40,639 nt of DNA from Hyphomicrobiales bacterium (GCA_900470805.1 UCCA01000040.1:4888-45526); one strand, 5' to 3'; numbered from the stretch's first letter, positions 17,602 through 26,115 are shown. The notes: generated from the letters alone by a model not told the origin. Numbers and translations: made by a program.

Positions 17602-17908
17602 GAATTCCTTGACGGATTTCCCTCTCTCAATGACGTACAACGGATTTCCGAAACGTCAAACTCTTGCCGTTATCTTTATGTCTTAAATTCCTTAAGAGCG
17701 ATGGTTTCAGATCATTTCCGGATCACATCATCTTGGAGCGAGGATCCGGCGCTCACCGTTGACACCCGGGTGGAAATGGAACAGGCACAGACTTCTCGCG
17801 GCCTGTGTTGACGCTTTGGTAACCTGAATTAAGTCAAAATAAAGCAGATCGTGATTATGCGCCGCCCGCTCGCTCGGGCTCTGATCGCAAGAACCGGCAG
17901 GAATATCC
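17602..17908. other. Intergenic region between the sigma factor and IalB-family genes
   Basis: These 307 bases must hold the promoters of two divergent genes. I looked for the usual ECF pattern (GGAAC, 16-17 bases, GTT) and did not find a convincing one on either strand. A small inverted repeat CTTAA-ATTCC-TTAAG lies at 17682-17696. No RNA gene is recognised. Confidence 0.5.
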
Positions 17909-18463
17909 ATGTTTGTAAAAAGTACCGTACTCGCCCTTTCCCTCGTTCTCGCCGGCGCCGGCATCGCATCCGCACAGTCCAAGAAGCCGACCGCGGCCGC
18001 GGCGCAGCCGGCTGCCGCCGCATCGACCGCGCCGACCCGCATCCAGCAGTTCCAGGCCTGGGGCGCCTATTCCTACAAGCAGGGCGCCAGCACCGTGTGC
18101 TACGTGCTGTCGGTTCCGACCGAGAAGAAGCCGGCCGGCATCGACCATGGCGACAACTTCTTCATCGTCTCGCAGCGCCCGGGCCAGAACATCTCGTACG
18201 AGCCGCAGGCGATGATGGGCTACACCGTCAAGGACGCCTCGAAGATCAACGTCGTGATCGACAACAAGACCTTCGTGATGTTCACCAAGGACAAGGCCGG
18301 CTGGGTCGAGAATGCCGCGCAGGAGCCGGCGCTGGTTGCCGCCATGAAGAGCGGTCACGCGATGACCGTCAACGCCGTATCCCGCAAGGGGACCGCCACC
18401 TCCTACAGCTACTCGCTGGCCGGCATTTCCGCTTCGCTGAAGCAGATCGAAGGCTGCAAGTAG
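17909..18463 (+). CDS. Invasion-associated locus B (IalB) family secreted protein
   Basis: The 184-residue periplasmic or surface protein has a signal peptide at residues 1-22 (ending GIASAQS) and an Ala/Pro-rich linker to about residue 42. The IalB-type domain contains WGAYSYKQGASTVCYVLS, GDNFFIVSQRPG and FVMFTKDKAGWV. The two cysteines, Cys64 and Cys183, probably form a disulfide. IalB in Bartonella promotes erythrocyte invasion, but free-living and symbiotic rhizobia carry several family members of unknown role. AGGAAT precedes the ATG. A terminator follows. It is divergent from the ECF sigma factor gene and could be its target, which is inference. Confidence 0.88.
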   Translation: MFVKSTVLALSLVLAGAGIASAQSKKPTAAAAQPAAAASTAPTRIQQFQAWGAYSYKQGASTVCYVLSVPTEKKPAGIDHGDNFFIVSQRPGQNISYEPQAMMGYTVKDASKINVVIDNKTFVMFTKDKAGWVENAAQEPALVAAMKSGHAMTVNAVSRKGTATSYSYSLAGISASLKQIEGCK

Positions 18464-18490
18464 GCGTTCGCCAGAACCTCCCGATTTTCG

Positions 18491-18520
18491 AAGGCCGGCT
18501 TTGCGCCGGCCTTCGTCGTT
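18491..18520 (+). terminator. Terminator of the IalB-family gene
   Basis: A 9-bp perfect stem AAGGCCGGC / GCCGGCCTT with loop TTTGC is followed by CGTCGTTT, a weak T-rich tail. It starts 27 bases after the gene's stop. Confidence 0.75.
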
Positions 18521-18689
18521 TCCATCTATAGTGACGCGCGGCAAAAATGATGCTAAAGGCGCGCACAACAGCGGATCGATCGCGGCTTTGCCGTCCAGTG
18601 CCGCACTCAATTTCTGCCTTTCATGCCCTTTCCGCCCGCAAGTCATCAGGCTGACGGGAGGATCGCATGTTGAATTCGGGATTAGATTT

Positions 18690-19922
18690 ATGTCCGTCAT
18701 GGATGCGATGACCGTTCTCAAGCCTGCCGGTAACCAGCCCGCGCGTGGCGAAGCCCTGCCGAAGCCGTCGCTGATCGGTCTCACCCGCGAGGAGATGGGG
18801 CAGGCGCTGCGCGAGAAGGGCGTGGCCGAGAAGCAGATCAAGATGCGCGTGGCGCAGCTGTGGAACTGGATTTATGTGCGCGGGGTTTCCGACTTCGACC
18901 ACATGGCCAATATCTCCAAGGACATGCGCGAGACGCTGAAGACGCATTTCACCATCGGCCGGCCTGAAATTGTCGACGAGCAGGTCTCCAACGACGGCAC
19001 CCGCAAGTGGCTGATGCGCTTTCCGGCCCGCGGTGCCGGGCGTCCGGTCGAGATCGAGACCGTCTATATTCCCGAAGAAGGCCGCGGCACGCTGTGCATC
19101 TCCAGCCAGGTCGGCTGCACGCTCACCTGTTCCTTCTGTCACACCGGCACGCAGCGCCTGGTGCGCAACCTGACGGCGGAAGAAATCCTGTCGCAGCTGC
19201 TATTGGCGCGCGACCGGCTCGGCGATTTCCCGGACCGCGAAGCGCCGCAGGGCACGATCATGCCGGCCGAGGGCCGCAAGGTTTCGAACATCGTGATGAT
19301 GGGCATGGGCGAGCCGCTTTACAATTTCGACGCCGTCAAGCAGGCGCTGCTGATCGCCACCGATGGTGACGGGCTGTCGCTGTCGAAGCGTCGCGTCACG
19401 CTCTCGACCTCGGGCGTCGTGCCGGAAATCTTCCGCACCGGCGACGAGATCGGCGTGATGCTGGCGATCTCGCTGCATGCGGTGCGCGACGACCTGCGCG
19501 ACATCCTGGTGCCGATCAACAAGAAGTATCCGTTGAAGGATCTGATCGACGCCTGCCGCGCCTATCCTGGTCTTTCCAACGCACGGCGCATCACCTTCGA
19601 ATATGTGATGCTGAAGGACGTCAACGACAGCCTCGAGGATGCCAAAGGACTGATCAAGCTGTTGAAGGGCGTGCCGGCGAAGATCAACCTGATCCCGTTC
19701 AACCCGTGGCCGGGCACCAACTACCAGTGTTCGGACTGGGCGCAGATCGAGAAGTTCGCCGATTTCATCAACGCGGCCGGCTATGCCTCGCCGATCCGCA
19801 CGCCGCGCGGCCGCGACATCCTCGCCGCCTGCGGCCAGCTGAAGTCGGAATCCGAGCGCATGCGCAAGACCGAGCGCCTCGCCTTCGAGGCGATGATGAT
19901 CGCCAACCACGGCGAGGACTGA
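18690..19922 (+). CDS. rlmN: Dual-specificity 23S rRNA/tRNA methyltransferase RlmN
   Basis: This radical SAM enzyme methylates C2 of A2503 in 23S rRNA and of A37 in some tRNAs. The 410-residue protein has the CxxxCxxC cluster motif at Cys143, Cys147 and Cys150 (VGCTLTCSFCHTGTQ), GMGEPLYNFD for SAM binding, and the C-terminal catalytic cysteine at Cys381 (ILAACGQL). The N-terminal accessory domain includes QLWNWIYVRGVSDFDHM. I start at the ATG at 18690; a longer frame from 18501 would begin inside the preceding terminator. The ribosome-binding site is weak. The gene is alone on its transcript as far as I can see. Confidence 0.96.
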   Translation: MSVMDAMTVLKPAGNQPARGEALPKPSLIGLTREEMGQALREKGVAEKQIKMRVAQLWNWIYVRGVSDFDHMANISKDMRETLKTHFTIGRPEIVDEQVSNDGTRKWLMRFPARGAGRPVEIETVYIPEEGRGTLCISSQVGCTLTCSFCHTGTQRLVRNLTAEEILSQLLLARDRLGDFPDREAPQGTIMPAEGRKVSNIVMMGMGEPLYNFDAVKQALLIATDGDGLSLSKRRVTLSTSGVVPEIFRTGDEIGVMLAISLHAVRDDLRDILVPINKKYPLKDLIDACRAYPGLSNARRITFEYVMLKDVNDSLEDAKGLIKLLKGVPAKINLIPFNPWPGTNYQCSDWAQIEKFADFINAAGYASPIRTPRGRDILAACGQLKSESERMRKTERLAFEAMMIANHGED

Positions 19923-20035
19923 GGGACGTTCGCGTGGGTGATCACCAAGTTTGATCCCGTCAGCATCTTCTAATGATTGATTTGCCGCTCCGCTTTTTCT
20001 ACAAGCGGCGCAAAAATAATCATTGGAGGATACCC

Positions 20036-20992
20036 ATGCGTTCTGTTCTGCTCGCTGCCGTCGCGGCGACACTTGCCCTTTCCGTTACAGCCAAGGCCCA
20101 GGATGTGACCGTCGCGGTGACGGCGATTGTCGAACATCCGGCGCTCGACGCCGCCCGCAAGGGCGTTCTCGATGTGCTGACGGCGGCGGGCTACAAGGAA
20201 GGCGAGAACCTGAAGTTCGTGTTCCAGTCGGCGCAGGGCAACCCTGCCACCGCAGCCCAGATCGCCCGCCAGTTCGCCGGTGACGGTCCCGATGTGATCG
20301 TGCCGATCTCGACGCCGTCGGCGCAGGCCGTGGTTTCCTCGACCCGCGATATCCCCGTGGTCTTCACCGCCGTGTCCGATCCGCTCGGCGCGCAGCTGGT
20401 CAAGAATATGGACAAGCCCGGCGGCAACGTCACCGGCCTCTCCGACATGTCGCCGGTTGCCGAGCATGTGGCGCTGATCAAGGAAATCCTGCCGAACGCC
20501 AAGACGATTGGCTACCTCTACAATTCGGGTGAGGCCAACTCGGTGTCGCTGCTTGCCGTGCTGAAGGTAGAAGCCGAGAAGGCCGGCCTCAAGGTCGTCG
20601 AATCCGCCGCCACCAAGTCCGCCGAAGTGCAGGGCGCGGCGCGCGCGCTGGTTGGTCGCGCCGATGCGATCTACGTGCCGACCGACAACACGATCATCTC
20701 GGCGCTCGAGGGCGCGGTTGCCGTTGCCGAGGAGGCCAAGCTGCCGCTGTTCACCGCCGATACGGATTCCGTCTCGCGCGGCTCGGTCGCCGCGCTCGGC
20801 TTCAACTATTACGATGTGGGCAAGCAGACCGGCGAGATCGTCGTGCGTATTCTGAAGGGCGAGAACCCGGGGGATATCGCGGTCAAGGTCGCCGCCGGCA
20901 GCGATCTCGTCATCAACAAGGGCGCTGCCGCGAAGATGGGCGTGACGTTGCCCGAGAGCGTGCTGAAGCGCGCGACGAAGACGATCGAGTAA
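20036..20992 (+). CDS. ABC transporter substrate-binding protein, TrpX-like
   Basis: The 318-residue periplasmic binding protein has a signal peptide at residues 1-22 (ending VTAKAQD) and the two-lobed fold of the ABC_sub_bind family. Typical segments are GNPATAAQIARQFAGDGPDVIV, VVFTAVSDPLGAQLV and LFTADTDSVSRGSVAALGFNYY. The family includes the TrpX protein of streptococcal TrpXYZ, thought to import aromatic amino acids, but the ligand here is not known. The ATG at 20036 has a strong GGAGG site six bases upstream. A RIME-like palindrome separates it from the permease gene of the same system. Confidence 0.91.
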   Translation: MRSVLLAAVAATLALSVTAKAQDVTVAVTAIVEHPALDAARKGVLDVLTAAGYKEGENLKFVFQSAQGNPATAAQIARQFAGDGPDVIVPISTPSAQAVVSSTRDIPVVFTAVSDPLGAQLVKNMDKPGGNVTGLSDMSPVAEHVALIKEILPNAKTIGYLYNSGEANSVSLLAVLKVEAEKAGLKVVESAATKSAEVQGAARALVGRADAIYVPTDNTIISALEGAVAVAEEAKLPLFTADTDSVSRGSVAALGFNYYDVGKQTGEIVVRILKGENPGDIAVKVAAGSDLVINKGAAAKMGVTLPESVLKRATKTIE

Positions 20993-21019
20993 GTTGGCGG
21001 GCTTTACCGCCTGAATAAA

Positions 21020-21155
21020 AAGACCCCTCCCAACCCTCCCCACAAGGGGGAGGGCTTAACCCGGCTTCACCGTCGAACCTCGATTGAGGCAGGCGCGCGC
21101 CACGGGTCTTCTCCCCCCTTGTGGGGGAGATGGCCGGCAGGCCAGAGAGGGTCTT
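21020..21155. repeat. RIME-like mosaic palindrome inside the ABC operon
   Basis: The element has outer ends AAGACCCCTC and GAGGGTCTT in inverted orientation and two inner hairpins: CCCTCCCC-ACAA-GGGGGAGGG and a second based on CTCCCCCC-TTGT-GGGGGAG. A GGCCGGCAGGCC module follows. It is nearly identical in layout to the copy at 33573-33705. It lies between the binding-protein and permease genes, so an operon transcript would contain it. Confidence 0.85.
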
Positions 21156-21191
21156 CTTACAACAAGGAAACATGAGGAAAGGGCAGCAGCC

Positions 21192-22073
21192 TTGAGTCAG
21201 ATCGCATTCTGGGGAGCCGTGGAGCTGGGGCTGGTCTATGCCTTCGTCGCGCTCGGCGTCTATCTCGCATTCCGTATCCTCGATTTTCCGGATCTGACGG
21301 TCGATGGCTCGTTTCCGCTCGGCGCCGCCGTGACAGCGGTGCTGATCATCGCGGGCGTCAATGCCTGGCTGGCGGCGCTGGTTGCCATGGCGGCGGGGGC
21401 GGCGGCCGGCATGGTGACCGCCATGCTCAACGTGCGCTTCAAGATCCTCAACCTGCTCGCCTCCATTCTCACCATGATCGCGCTGTTCTCCGTCAACCTG
21501 CGCGTCATGGGCAAGCCGAACGTGGCGCTGATCAATGCCGATACGATGATCAGCCCGTTCTTCGGCCATGGCCTGCGCGAGTATTATGTGCGGCCGCTGT
21601 TCGTCGGCGTGCTCGTCGTCATCGCCATCGTCGTCGTCTGGCGCTTCCTTGAGAGCGATTCCGGGCTTGCGATGCGCGCCACCGGCGCCAACGCCCGCAT
21701 GGCTCGCGCCCAGGGCGTCGACACCAACAAACAGATCTATCTCGGCATGGCGATCTCCAATGCGCTGGTCGCGCTCGGCGGCGCGCTGTTTGCGCAGACC
21801 AACGGGTTCGCCGACGTGACCTCGGGTGTCGGCACCATCGTCGTCGGGCTGGCGGCGGTGATCATCGGCGAGACGCTGCTTGGGCGGCGCGGGCTACTGA
21901 TCGCGTTGATCGGCTGCGTCATCGGCTCGATCCTTTACCGCATCGCCATCCAGCTGGCGCTCTCCAGCGACGTCATCGGCCTGCAGGCTTCCGACCTCAA
22001 TTTCGTCACGGCGGTGCTGGTCACGGTGGCGCTCGTCCTTCCCCGCCTTCGCCGCGGAGGGGCATCGTCATGA
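21192..22073 (+). CDS. ABC transporter permease, TrpY-like
   Basis: A 293-residue inner-membrane permease of the branched-chain amino acid/ribose type (BPD_transp_2) with about eight hydrophobic helices. Recognisable parts are FRILDFPDLTVDGSFPLGAA near the N-terminus and LESDSGLAMRATGANARMAR in the cytoplasmic loop that touches the ATPase. I start at the TTG at 21192, preceded by AGGAAAGGG; a longer frame would begin inside the RIME-like repeat and is unlikely to be real. The stop overlaps the ATPase start in ATGA. The substrate is unknown. Confidence 0.9.
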   Translation: MSQIAFWGAVELGLVYAFVALGVYLAFRILDFPDLTVDGSFPLGAAVTAVLIIAGVNAWLAALVAMAAGAAAGMVTAMLNVRFKILNLLASILTMIALFSVNLRVMGKPNVALINADTMISPFFGHGLREYYVRPLFVGVLVVIAIVVVWRFLESDSGLAMRATGANARMARAQGVDTNKQIYLGMAISNALVALGGALFAQTNGFADVTSGVGTIVVGLAAVIIGETLLGRRGLLIALIGCVIGSILYRIAIQLALSSDVIGLQASDLNFVTAVLVTVALVLPRLRRGGASS

Positions 22074-22864
22074 TCAATCTCAAGGATATCAAGGTCGTTT
22101 TCGGCAAGGGGACGCCACTGCAAAAGCAGGCTCTCAATGGCGTCAACCTGACCATCGAGGAAGGCTCGTTCGTCACTGTCATCGGCTCGAACGGCGCCGG
22201 CAAGTCGACGCTGCTTGGCGTCTTGGCCGGCGACGTGCTGGCGAGCGAGGGGACGGTGACGATCGGCCATACCGACGTGACGCGCAAATCGACGGCGGCG
22301 CGGGCGGGCCTCGTCGCCCGGGTGTTTCAGGATCCGCTGACGGGCAGCTGCGGCGCGCTGTCGATCGAGGAGAACCTGGCGCTGGCGGCGCGGCGCGGCG
22401 AGCGGCGCGGGCTCAGTTCGGCGCTCGGGCCCCGTCGGCGCGAACATTTCCGCGACCGCATTGGCGAGCTCAATCTCGGGCTCGAGACCCGGATGAAAGA
22501 CCGCATGGATCTCTTGTCCGGCGGTCAGCGGCAGGCGGTGTCGCTTGTGATGGCGACGCTTGCCGGCTCCGAAGTGCTTCTGCTCGATGAACATACGGCA
22601 GCGCTCGACCCCGGGATGGCGGAGTTCGTCATGGGGCTGACGGAAAAGGTCGTGTCCGAACGCAAGCTGACGACGCTGATGGTGACGCACTCGATGCGCC
22701 AGGCACTGGATTACGGTCACCGCACCATCATGCTGCATGGCGGCGAGATCATGCTCGATGTCGCGGGCGACAGCCGCAAGGACCTGCAGGTCGAAGACCT
22801 GATCGCCATGTTCCGCAAGATGCGCGGCCAGACGCTGGATGACGACGCGTTGCTGATCGGCTGA
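22070..22864 (+). CDS. ABC transporter ATPase, TrpZ-like
   Basis: The 264-residue ATPase powers the importer formed with the two preceding genes. Walker A is GSNGAGKST, the Q-loop is VFQDPLTGSC, the signature is LSGGQRQAVSLVMA, and Walker B reads LLLDEHTAALDP. The DEHTAALDP form, with His in place of the common Pro, is characteristic of the TrpXYZ-like group. Start and permease stop overlap by four bases, so translation is coupled. Confidence 0.93.
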   Translation: MINLKDIKVVFGKGTPLQKQALNGVNLTIEEGSFVTVIGSNGAGKSTLLGVLAGDVLASEGTVTIGHTDVTRKSTAARAGLVARVFQDPLTGSCGALSIEENLALAARRGERRGLSSALGPRRREHFRDRIGELNLGLETRMKDRMDLLSGGQRQAVSLVMATLAGSEVLLLDEHTAALDPGMAEFVMGLTEKVVSERKLTTLMVTHSMRQALDYGHRTIMLHGGEIMLDVAGDSRKDLQVEDLIAMFRKMRGQTLDDDALLIG

Positions 22865-22882
22865 GTGGACGCGAGTTTGCGG

Positions 22883-23524
22883 TCAGCGGGCCTGCGTCAG
22901 CAGGATCTTGGCGGCGAAGATCGAGAAGACGCCGGCGAAGGTGTAGTCCATGCCGCGCAGCACCTTCCTGTTGTTCTGCAGCCATGCCGCCAGCCAGTCG
23001 GAGGCGAGCACGACCAGCGCGTTCACAGGCATGCCGATCAAGATGAAGAGGAAGCCGAAAAACAGCAGCTTCTGGGTGACGGCCGGATCGCCCGACGACA
23101 CGAACTGCGGCAGGAAGGTCATGAAGAAGATGATGACCTTGGGGTTCAGCAGATTGACCCAGAAGCCGCTGGAGATGTTGGAGAGCGGGGAGCGCCTGGT
23201 CTCCTCGACCTTGGCGACGGACAGTTTCGAGCCGAAGCGGATCGCCTGGATCGCCAGCCACAAAAGATAGGCGGCGCCGCCAGTCTTCAGGATCAGGAAG
23301 GCGGTCGGCGAGGCGGTGATCAGCGCCGAGATGCCGAAGGCGACCAGCATGGTGTGCACGACGATGCCGAGGCTGGTGCCGAGCACCACATAGAGCGCCG
23401 CTTTCTTGCCCTGCGCCAGCGCGCGGCTGATCGACAACGTCATGTCGGGGCCCGGCGTCGCGGCCAAGAGCAGGCTTGCGGCGGAAAAGGCGAGAAGCGT
23501 TGGCAGGCTGGGCAGGAAATCCAT
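22883..23524 (-). CDS. LysE/RhtB family amino-acid exporter
   Basis: A 213-residue membrane exporter of the LysE superfamily, with about six hydrophobic segments. The family motif near the N-terminus is ATPGPDMTLSISRALAQG, followed by GTSLGIVVHT and, after the central loop, GFWVNLLNPKVIIFF. Family members export amino acids or homoserine lactones; the substrate cannot be read here. I start at the ATG at 23524. It is convergent with the ABC importer operon, 18 bases apart, so the two units are independent. Confidence 0.91.
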   Translation of the reverse strand: MDFLPSLPTLLAFSAASLLLAATPGPDMTLSISRALAQGKKAALYVVLGTSLGIVVHTMLVAFGISALITASPTAFLILKTGGAAYLLWLAIQAIRFGSKLSVAKVEETRRSPLSNISSGFWVNLLNPKVIIFFMTFLPQFVSSGDPAVTQKLLFFGFLFILIGMPVNALVVLASDWLAAWLQNNRKVLRGMDYTFAGVFSIFAAKILLTQAR

Positions 23525-23633
23525 GGGGTGCTCTTGGTCTGCGAGAGAGATGCCTTTTTCTACCCGGCTCTCGACCAATGTCCAGACACGATGCGTTACC
23601 GCATGCGAGGCCCGTATGTTGGCGCGGGCAACC

Positions 23634-24449
23634 CTAGTGCTGTCCTGCGGCGATCGCCGGATCGACGAGATTGATTTTGTCGCCGGGCGCCATGCCGAAG
23701 ATCTGCGTGAACCTGTCCGGCCCCAGCAGGATTGCCGCCTGATCAAGGAGATGCTGGTTGCGTGCGTTCAAGGTATCGGCATCGGGAGGGGCAAAGCCGG
23801 GAAGCGTCTGAGCGGCAAAGCTTTGAACCTCGCTGCGCAGGGCCAGCAACCTGCCGAGCAGCTCCGGCTCGCCGGCCAGAACCCCGCGCGCATGGGCTTC
23901 GAAATCGTCAACAGGCTCGGTCATGGCAACATTGCCTCCCTGGCGCTGGATCACGGCAAGCGGGCTTATGCCAGCGCAACCATGCAGTTTGCTTTTCCAC
24001 GCCGCGTGCTGCAAGCCGTAAACGCCGTAGAGGAAACTGCTCACCGCATAACCACGCGCTTTCTTCACCGTCAGCGGCGGTTGGCCGCCGCCTCCCGTGG
24101 CATAGAGCACCTGATTGGCCAATTGATGGCAGACCCCGTCGATACCGTAGGTGAAGATCGTTCCACGCGCGCCAGCAACCTTGGCCGAGTCGGCGTTCGG
24201 GGTGACGAGGCATCGGGCGAGGGCCAGCTGCCCGGCCTGGCTGTCGAGAAACCCCGTCGGATTTCCCGGTATTCCGCCCGAGGGGTGGAAGCTGCCCCAG
24301 CAGAACCAGTAATCCCTCTTGGCCGCGATGACGGCAGCGTCGTCGGGATAGGGTGTCAGGCGGTTATCGTATGTCGTGACCCAAGTGTGATCGACGGGCG
24401 AGCCAGTCTCATATGCAGGGACAACCCAGCTGTAAAATGTCGCTGCCAT
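23634..24449 (-). CDS. Unrecognised 271-aa protein
   Basis: I do not recognise this protein. It has 271 residues, no signal peptide and no membrane helix. The N-terminal part is rich in Trp/Tyr/Gly and contains DHTWVTTYDNR (His21), YWFCWGSFHPSGG and GIDGVCHQLANQVLYATGG (Cys107, His108), followed by a Gly-rich turn. The C-terminal 100 residues look helical. The clustered His and Cys could be catalytic or metal-binding, but this is only a guess. The ATG at 24449 is preceded by GGGGAGG five bases away on the minus strand, so expression is well supported. That site lies inside a 17-bp inverted repeat. Confidence 0.75.
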   Translation of the reverse strand: MAATFYSWVVPAYETGSPVDHTWVTTYDNRLTPYPDDAAVIAAKRDYWFCWGSFHPSGGIPGNPTGFLDSQAGQLALARCLVTPNADSAKVAGARGTIFTYGIDGVCHQLANQVLYATGGGGQPPLTVKKARGYAVSSFLYGVYGLQHAAWKSKLHGCAGISPLAVIQRQGGNVAMTEPVDDFEAHARGVLAGEPELLGRLLALRSEVQSFAAQTLPGFAPPDADTLNARNQHLLDQAAILLGPDRFTQIFGMAPGDKINLVDPAIAAGQH

Positions 24450-24455
24450 TTCAAC

Positions 24456-24500
24456 CTCCCCTCAAAGATGTGATAAAGCGTAACACACCTTTTAGGGGAG
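24456..24500 (-). promoter_or_regulatory. Inverted repeat covering the ribosome-binding site of the 271-aa gene
   Basis: Bases 24456-24472 and 24484-24500 form a 17-bp stem with 15 matches around an 11-base loop. In minus-strand RNA one imperfect position becomes a G-U pair. The downstream arm includes most of the GGGGAGG ribosome-binding site (24455-24461). There is no T-run, so a terminator is unlikely. A hairpin gating translation, or a protein-binding operator, would fit. Confidence 0.55.
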
Positions 24501-24519
24501 TCAAATGCGCCCATGCACC

Positions 24520-25371
24520 TCAGCCGTGCGCCAAAAACGCCGTGAACTTGTCGGCATAGTCAGGATGCCAGCGCGACAGGGGCGGGCGGTTCTCGATGAT
24601 GTCGCCCATGGCCCAGGCCATGCGGCGCTCGTCAGTGGCGCGGGCGACGTCGTTGTCGGGGCAGAGGATGTAGAAATCGCCCTTGGCGAGGCTCTCGATC
24701 ATGAAGGCGACCGTCTGTTCCGATGTCCAGGCGGCGGCCGGCTTTTCGCCGCCGAAGCCCTTTGACAGTCCGGTAAAGACGAAGCCGGGGATCAGGAGGT
24801 GGGCGGAAATCCTGCCGCCTTCGGTGTTGCGCAGTTCGTGCTCGAGCGCCTCGGTGAAGACTTTCACGCCCGCCTTGGAGACATTGTAGGCCGGGTTGCC
24901 GGGTGGCGTGGTGATGCCCTGCTTGGAGCCGGTGTTGATGATCAGGCCGCGCTCGCCATGGGCGATCATGCCTGGGCCGAAGACGCGGGTGCCGTTGACG
25001 ACGCCCATCAGGTTGACGCCGAGGATGGCGTCCCAGCCGCTGTCGTCGCTGAAGATCGAGGTCTCCGGGCCGATGCCGGCATTGTTCATCAGCACGTGCA
25101 CGCGGCCGAAGCGCTGGATGACGGCGCGTTCCAGCGCTGCCAGCGAGGCCTTGTCGGCAACATCCGTTTCGATTGCCATGACATGCTCTTCGCCGGAGAT
25201 GGCCTTCAACTCCTCTGCGGCCTTGGCCAGGCGGTCGCCGCCGAGATCGGCGATGACGACGCTCATGCCGACGCCGGCAAAGTGCTTGGCGGCGGCAAGG
25301 CCGATGCCCGAGGCGCCGCCGGTGATGACCGCGACGTTGGATGGCTTGATGATATCGTTGAGATCGGTCAC
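24520..25371 (-). CDS. Short-chain dehydrogenase/reductase
   Basis: The 283-residue classical SDR binds NAD(P) through TGGASGIG at residues 17-24. NNAG lies at 96-99 and the catalytic residues are Ser149, Tyr162 and Lys166 (YNVSK). Acidic Asp42 (IADLGG) at the end of the second strand suggests preference for NAD over NADP. The substrate is not apparent; neighbours give no clue. The C-terminus is longer than in minimal SDRs and contains WHPDYADKFTAFLAHG. It is divergent from the parDE locus. Confidence 0.93.
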   Translation of the reverse strand: MTDLNDIIKPSNVAVITGGASGIGLAAAKHFAGVGMSVVIADLGGDRLAKAAEELKAISGEEHVMAIETDVADKASLAALERAVIQRFGRVHVLMNNAGIGPETSIFSDDSGWDAILGVNLMGVVNGTRVFGPGMIAHGERGLIINTGSKQGITTPPGNPAYNVSKAGVKVFTEALEHELRNTEGGRISAHLLIPGFVFTGLSKGFGGEKPAAAWTSEQTVAFMIESLAKGDFYILCPDNDVARATDERRMAWAMGDIIENRPPLSRWHPDYADKFTAFLAHG

Positions 25372-25433
25372 GGTTATGGCCTTTCGCCCGGGATTGTTCG
25401 CTCGCAGCCAGATATGGTAATCTCCAGGGCCAA

Positions 25434-25456
25434 GTCAAACCGCGCACGTCAAACCG
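25434..25456. promoter_or_regulatory. Direct repeat upstream of parD, candidate operator
   Basis: GTCAAACCG occurs twice, at 25434-25442 and 25448-25456, a 14-base period, just before the parD ribosome-binding site (AGGAG). Ribbon-helix-helix antitoxins often bind short repeated sites in their own promoters, so autoregulation is a reasonable inference. Confidence 0.4.
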
Positions 25457-25469
25457 GCAGGAGCCTCGC

Positions 25470-25712
25470 ATGGGCAGGGTGGAAACCATTCGCATCGATG
25501 AGCAGATGGAAGAGTTCATCGATGCGCAGGTTCGGGACGGCAACTATGGTTCCGTCGAAGAGGTGGTTGGCGCGGCACTGCTGGTGCTGCGACATCAGGC
25601 GGAGCTTGAGGCGATCGAGGCTGCGATTACGGAAGCCGAGGAATCCGGCCCTCCGAGGCCGTTCGATTTCGACGCGTTCCTCGAGGCGAAACGAGCGCGA
25701 CGCGCTCAATGA
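25470..25712 (+). CDS. parD: ParD-family antitoxin
   Basis: The 80-residue protein has an N-terminal ribbon-helix-helix (VETIRIDEQMEEFIDAQVRD, then YGSVEEVVGAALLVL) and an acidic, extended C-terminal tail that would wrap the toxin. Family members neutralise ParE and repress their own operon. AGGAG lies upstream of the ATG. The stop overlaps the toxin start in ATGA. Confidence 0.9.
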   Translation: MGRVETIRIDEQMEEFIDAQVRDGNYGSVEEVVGAALLVLRHQAELEAIEAAITEAEESGPPRPFDFDAFLEAKRARRAQ

Positions 25713-26002
25713 CAAAGGAGCTCGTCTTCAGCGATCCGGCGGTCGGCGATATTGACGAGATTTACGACTACACGGAAGACAATTGGGGCTCCGCTAAAGC
25801 CGAAGGCTATGTCGTTGCGCTACCGGCGTGCTGTGTCGCCCTTGCGGACCAAACAAGGCACGGGCGGCCACTTAGATCCAAGAAGCACGGCTATCTGGCG
25901 CTGACATTCCGGTCGCATTTCATCATCTACACCGAGAGCCGCGACGAACTTGTCATTGCCCGTATTCTTCATCGCCGAATGAATATCGACGGGCATCTTT
26001 AG
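25709..26002 (+). CDS. parE: ParE-family toxin
   Basis: The 97-residue toxin of the RelE/ParE superfamily poisons DNA gyrase in characterised members. Typical features are LVFSDPAVGDIDEIYDYTEDNWG at the N-terminus with its two helices, the HGRPLRSKKHGYLAL strand region, and the C-terminal RILHRRMNIDGHL. No obvious inactivating change is visible. Translation is coupled to parD by a four-base overlap, the standard layout of type II pairs. Confidence 0.9.
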   Translation: MTKELVFSDPAVGDIDEIYDYTEDNWGSAKAEGYVVALPACCVALADQTRHGRPLRSKKHGYLALTFRSHFIIYTESRDELVIARILHRRMNIDGHL

Positions 26003-26115
26003 GCGCGGATCCAGGCTGCGTCCCTTGCGTCCAGCGCCAATCTCGCTAAAAGTGCCCGCGACACCGGGTTTTGCGGGTTTGCCGCTGCCCTCTTTGCACA
26101 ACGGACCTCATCATC

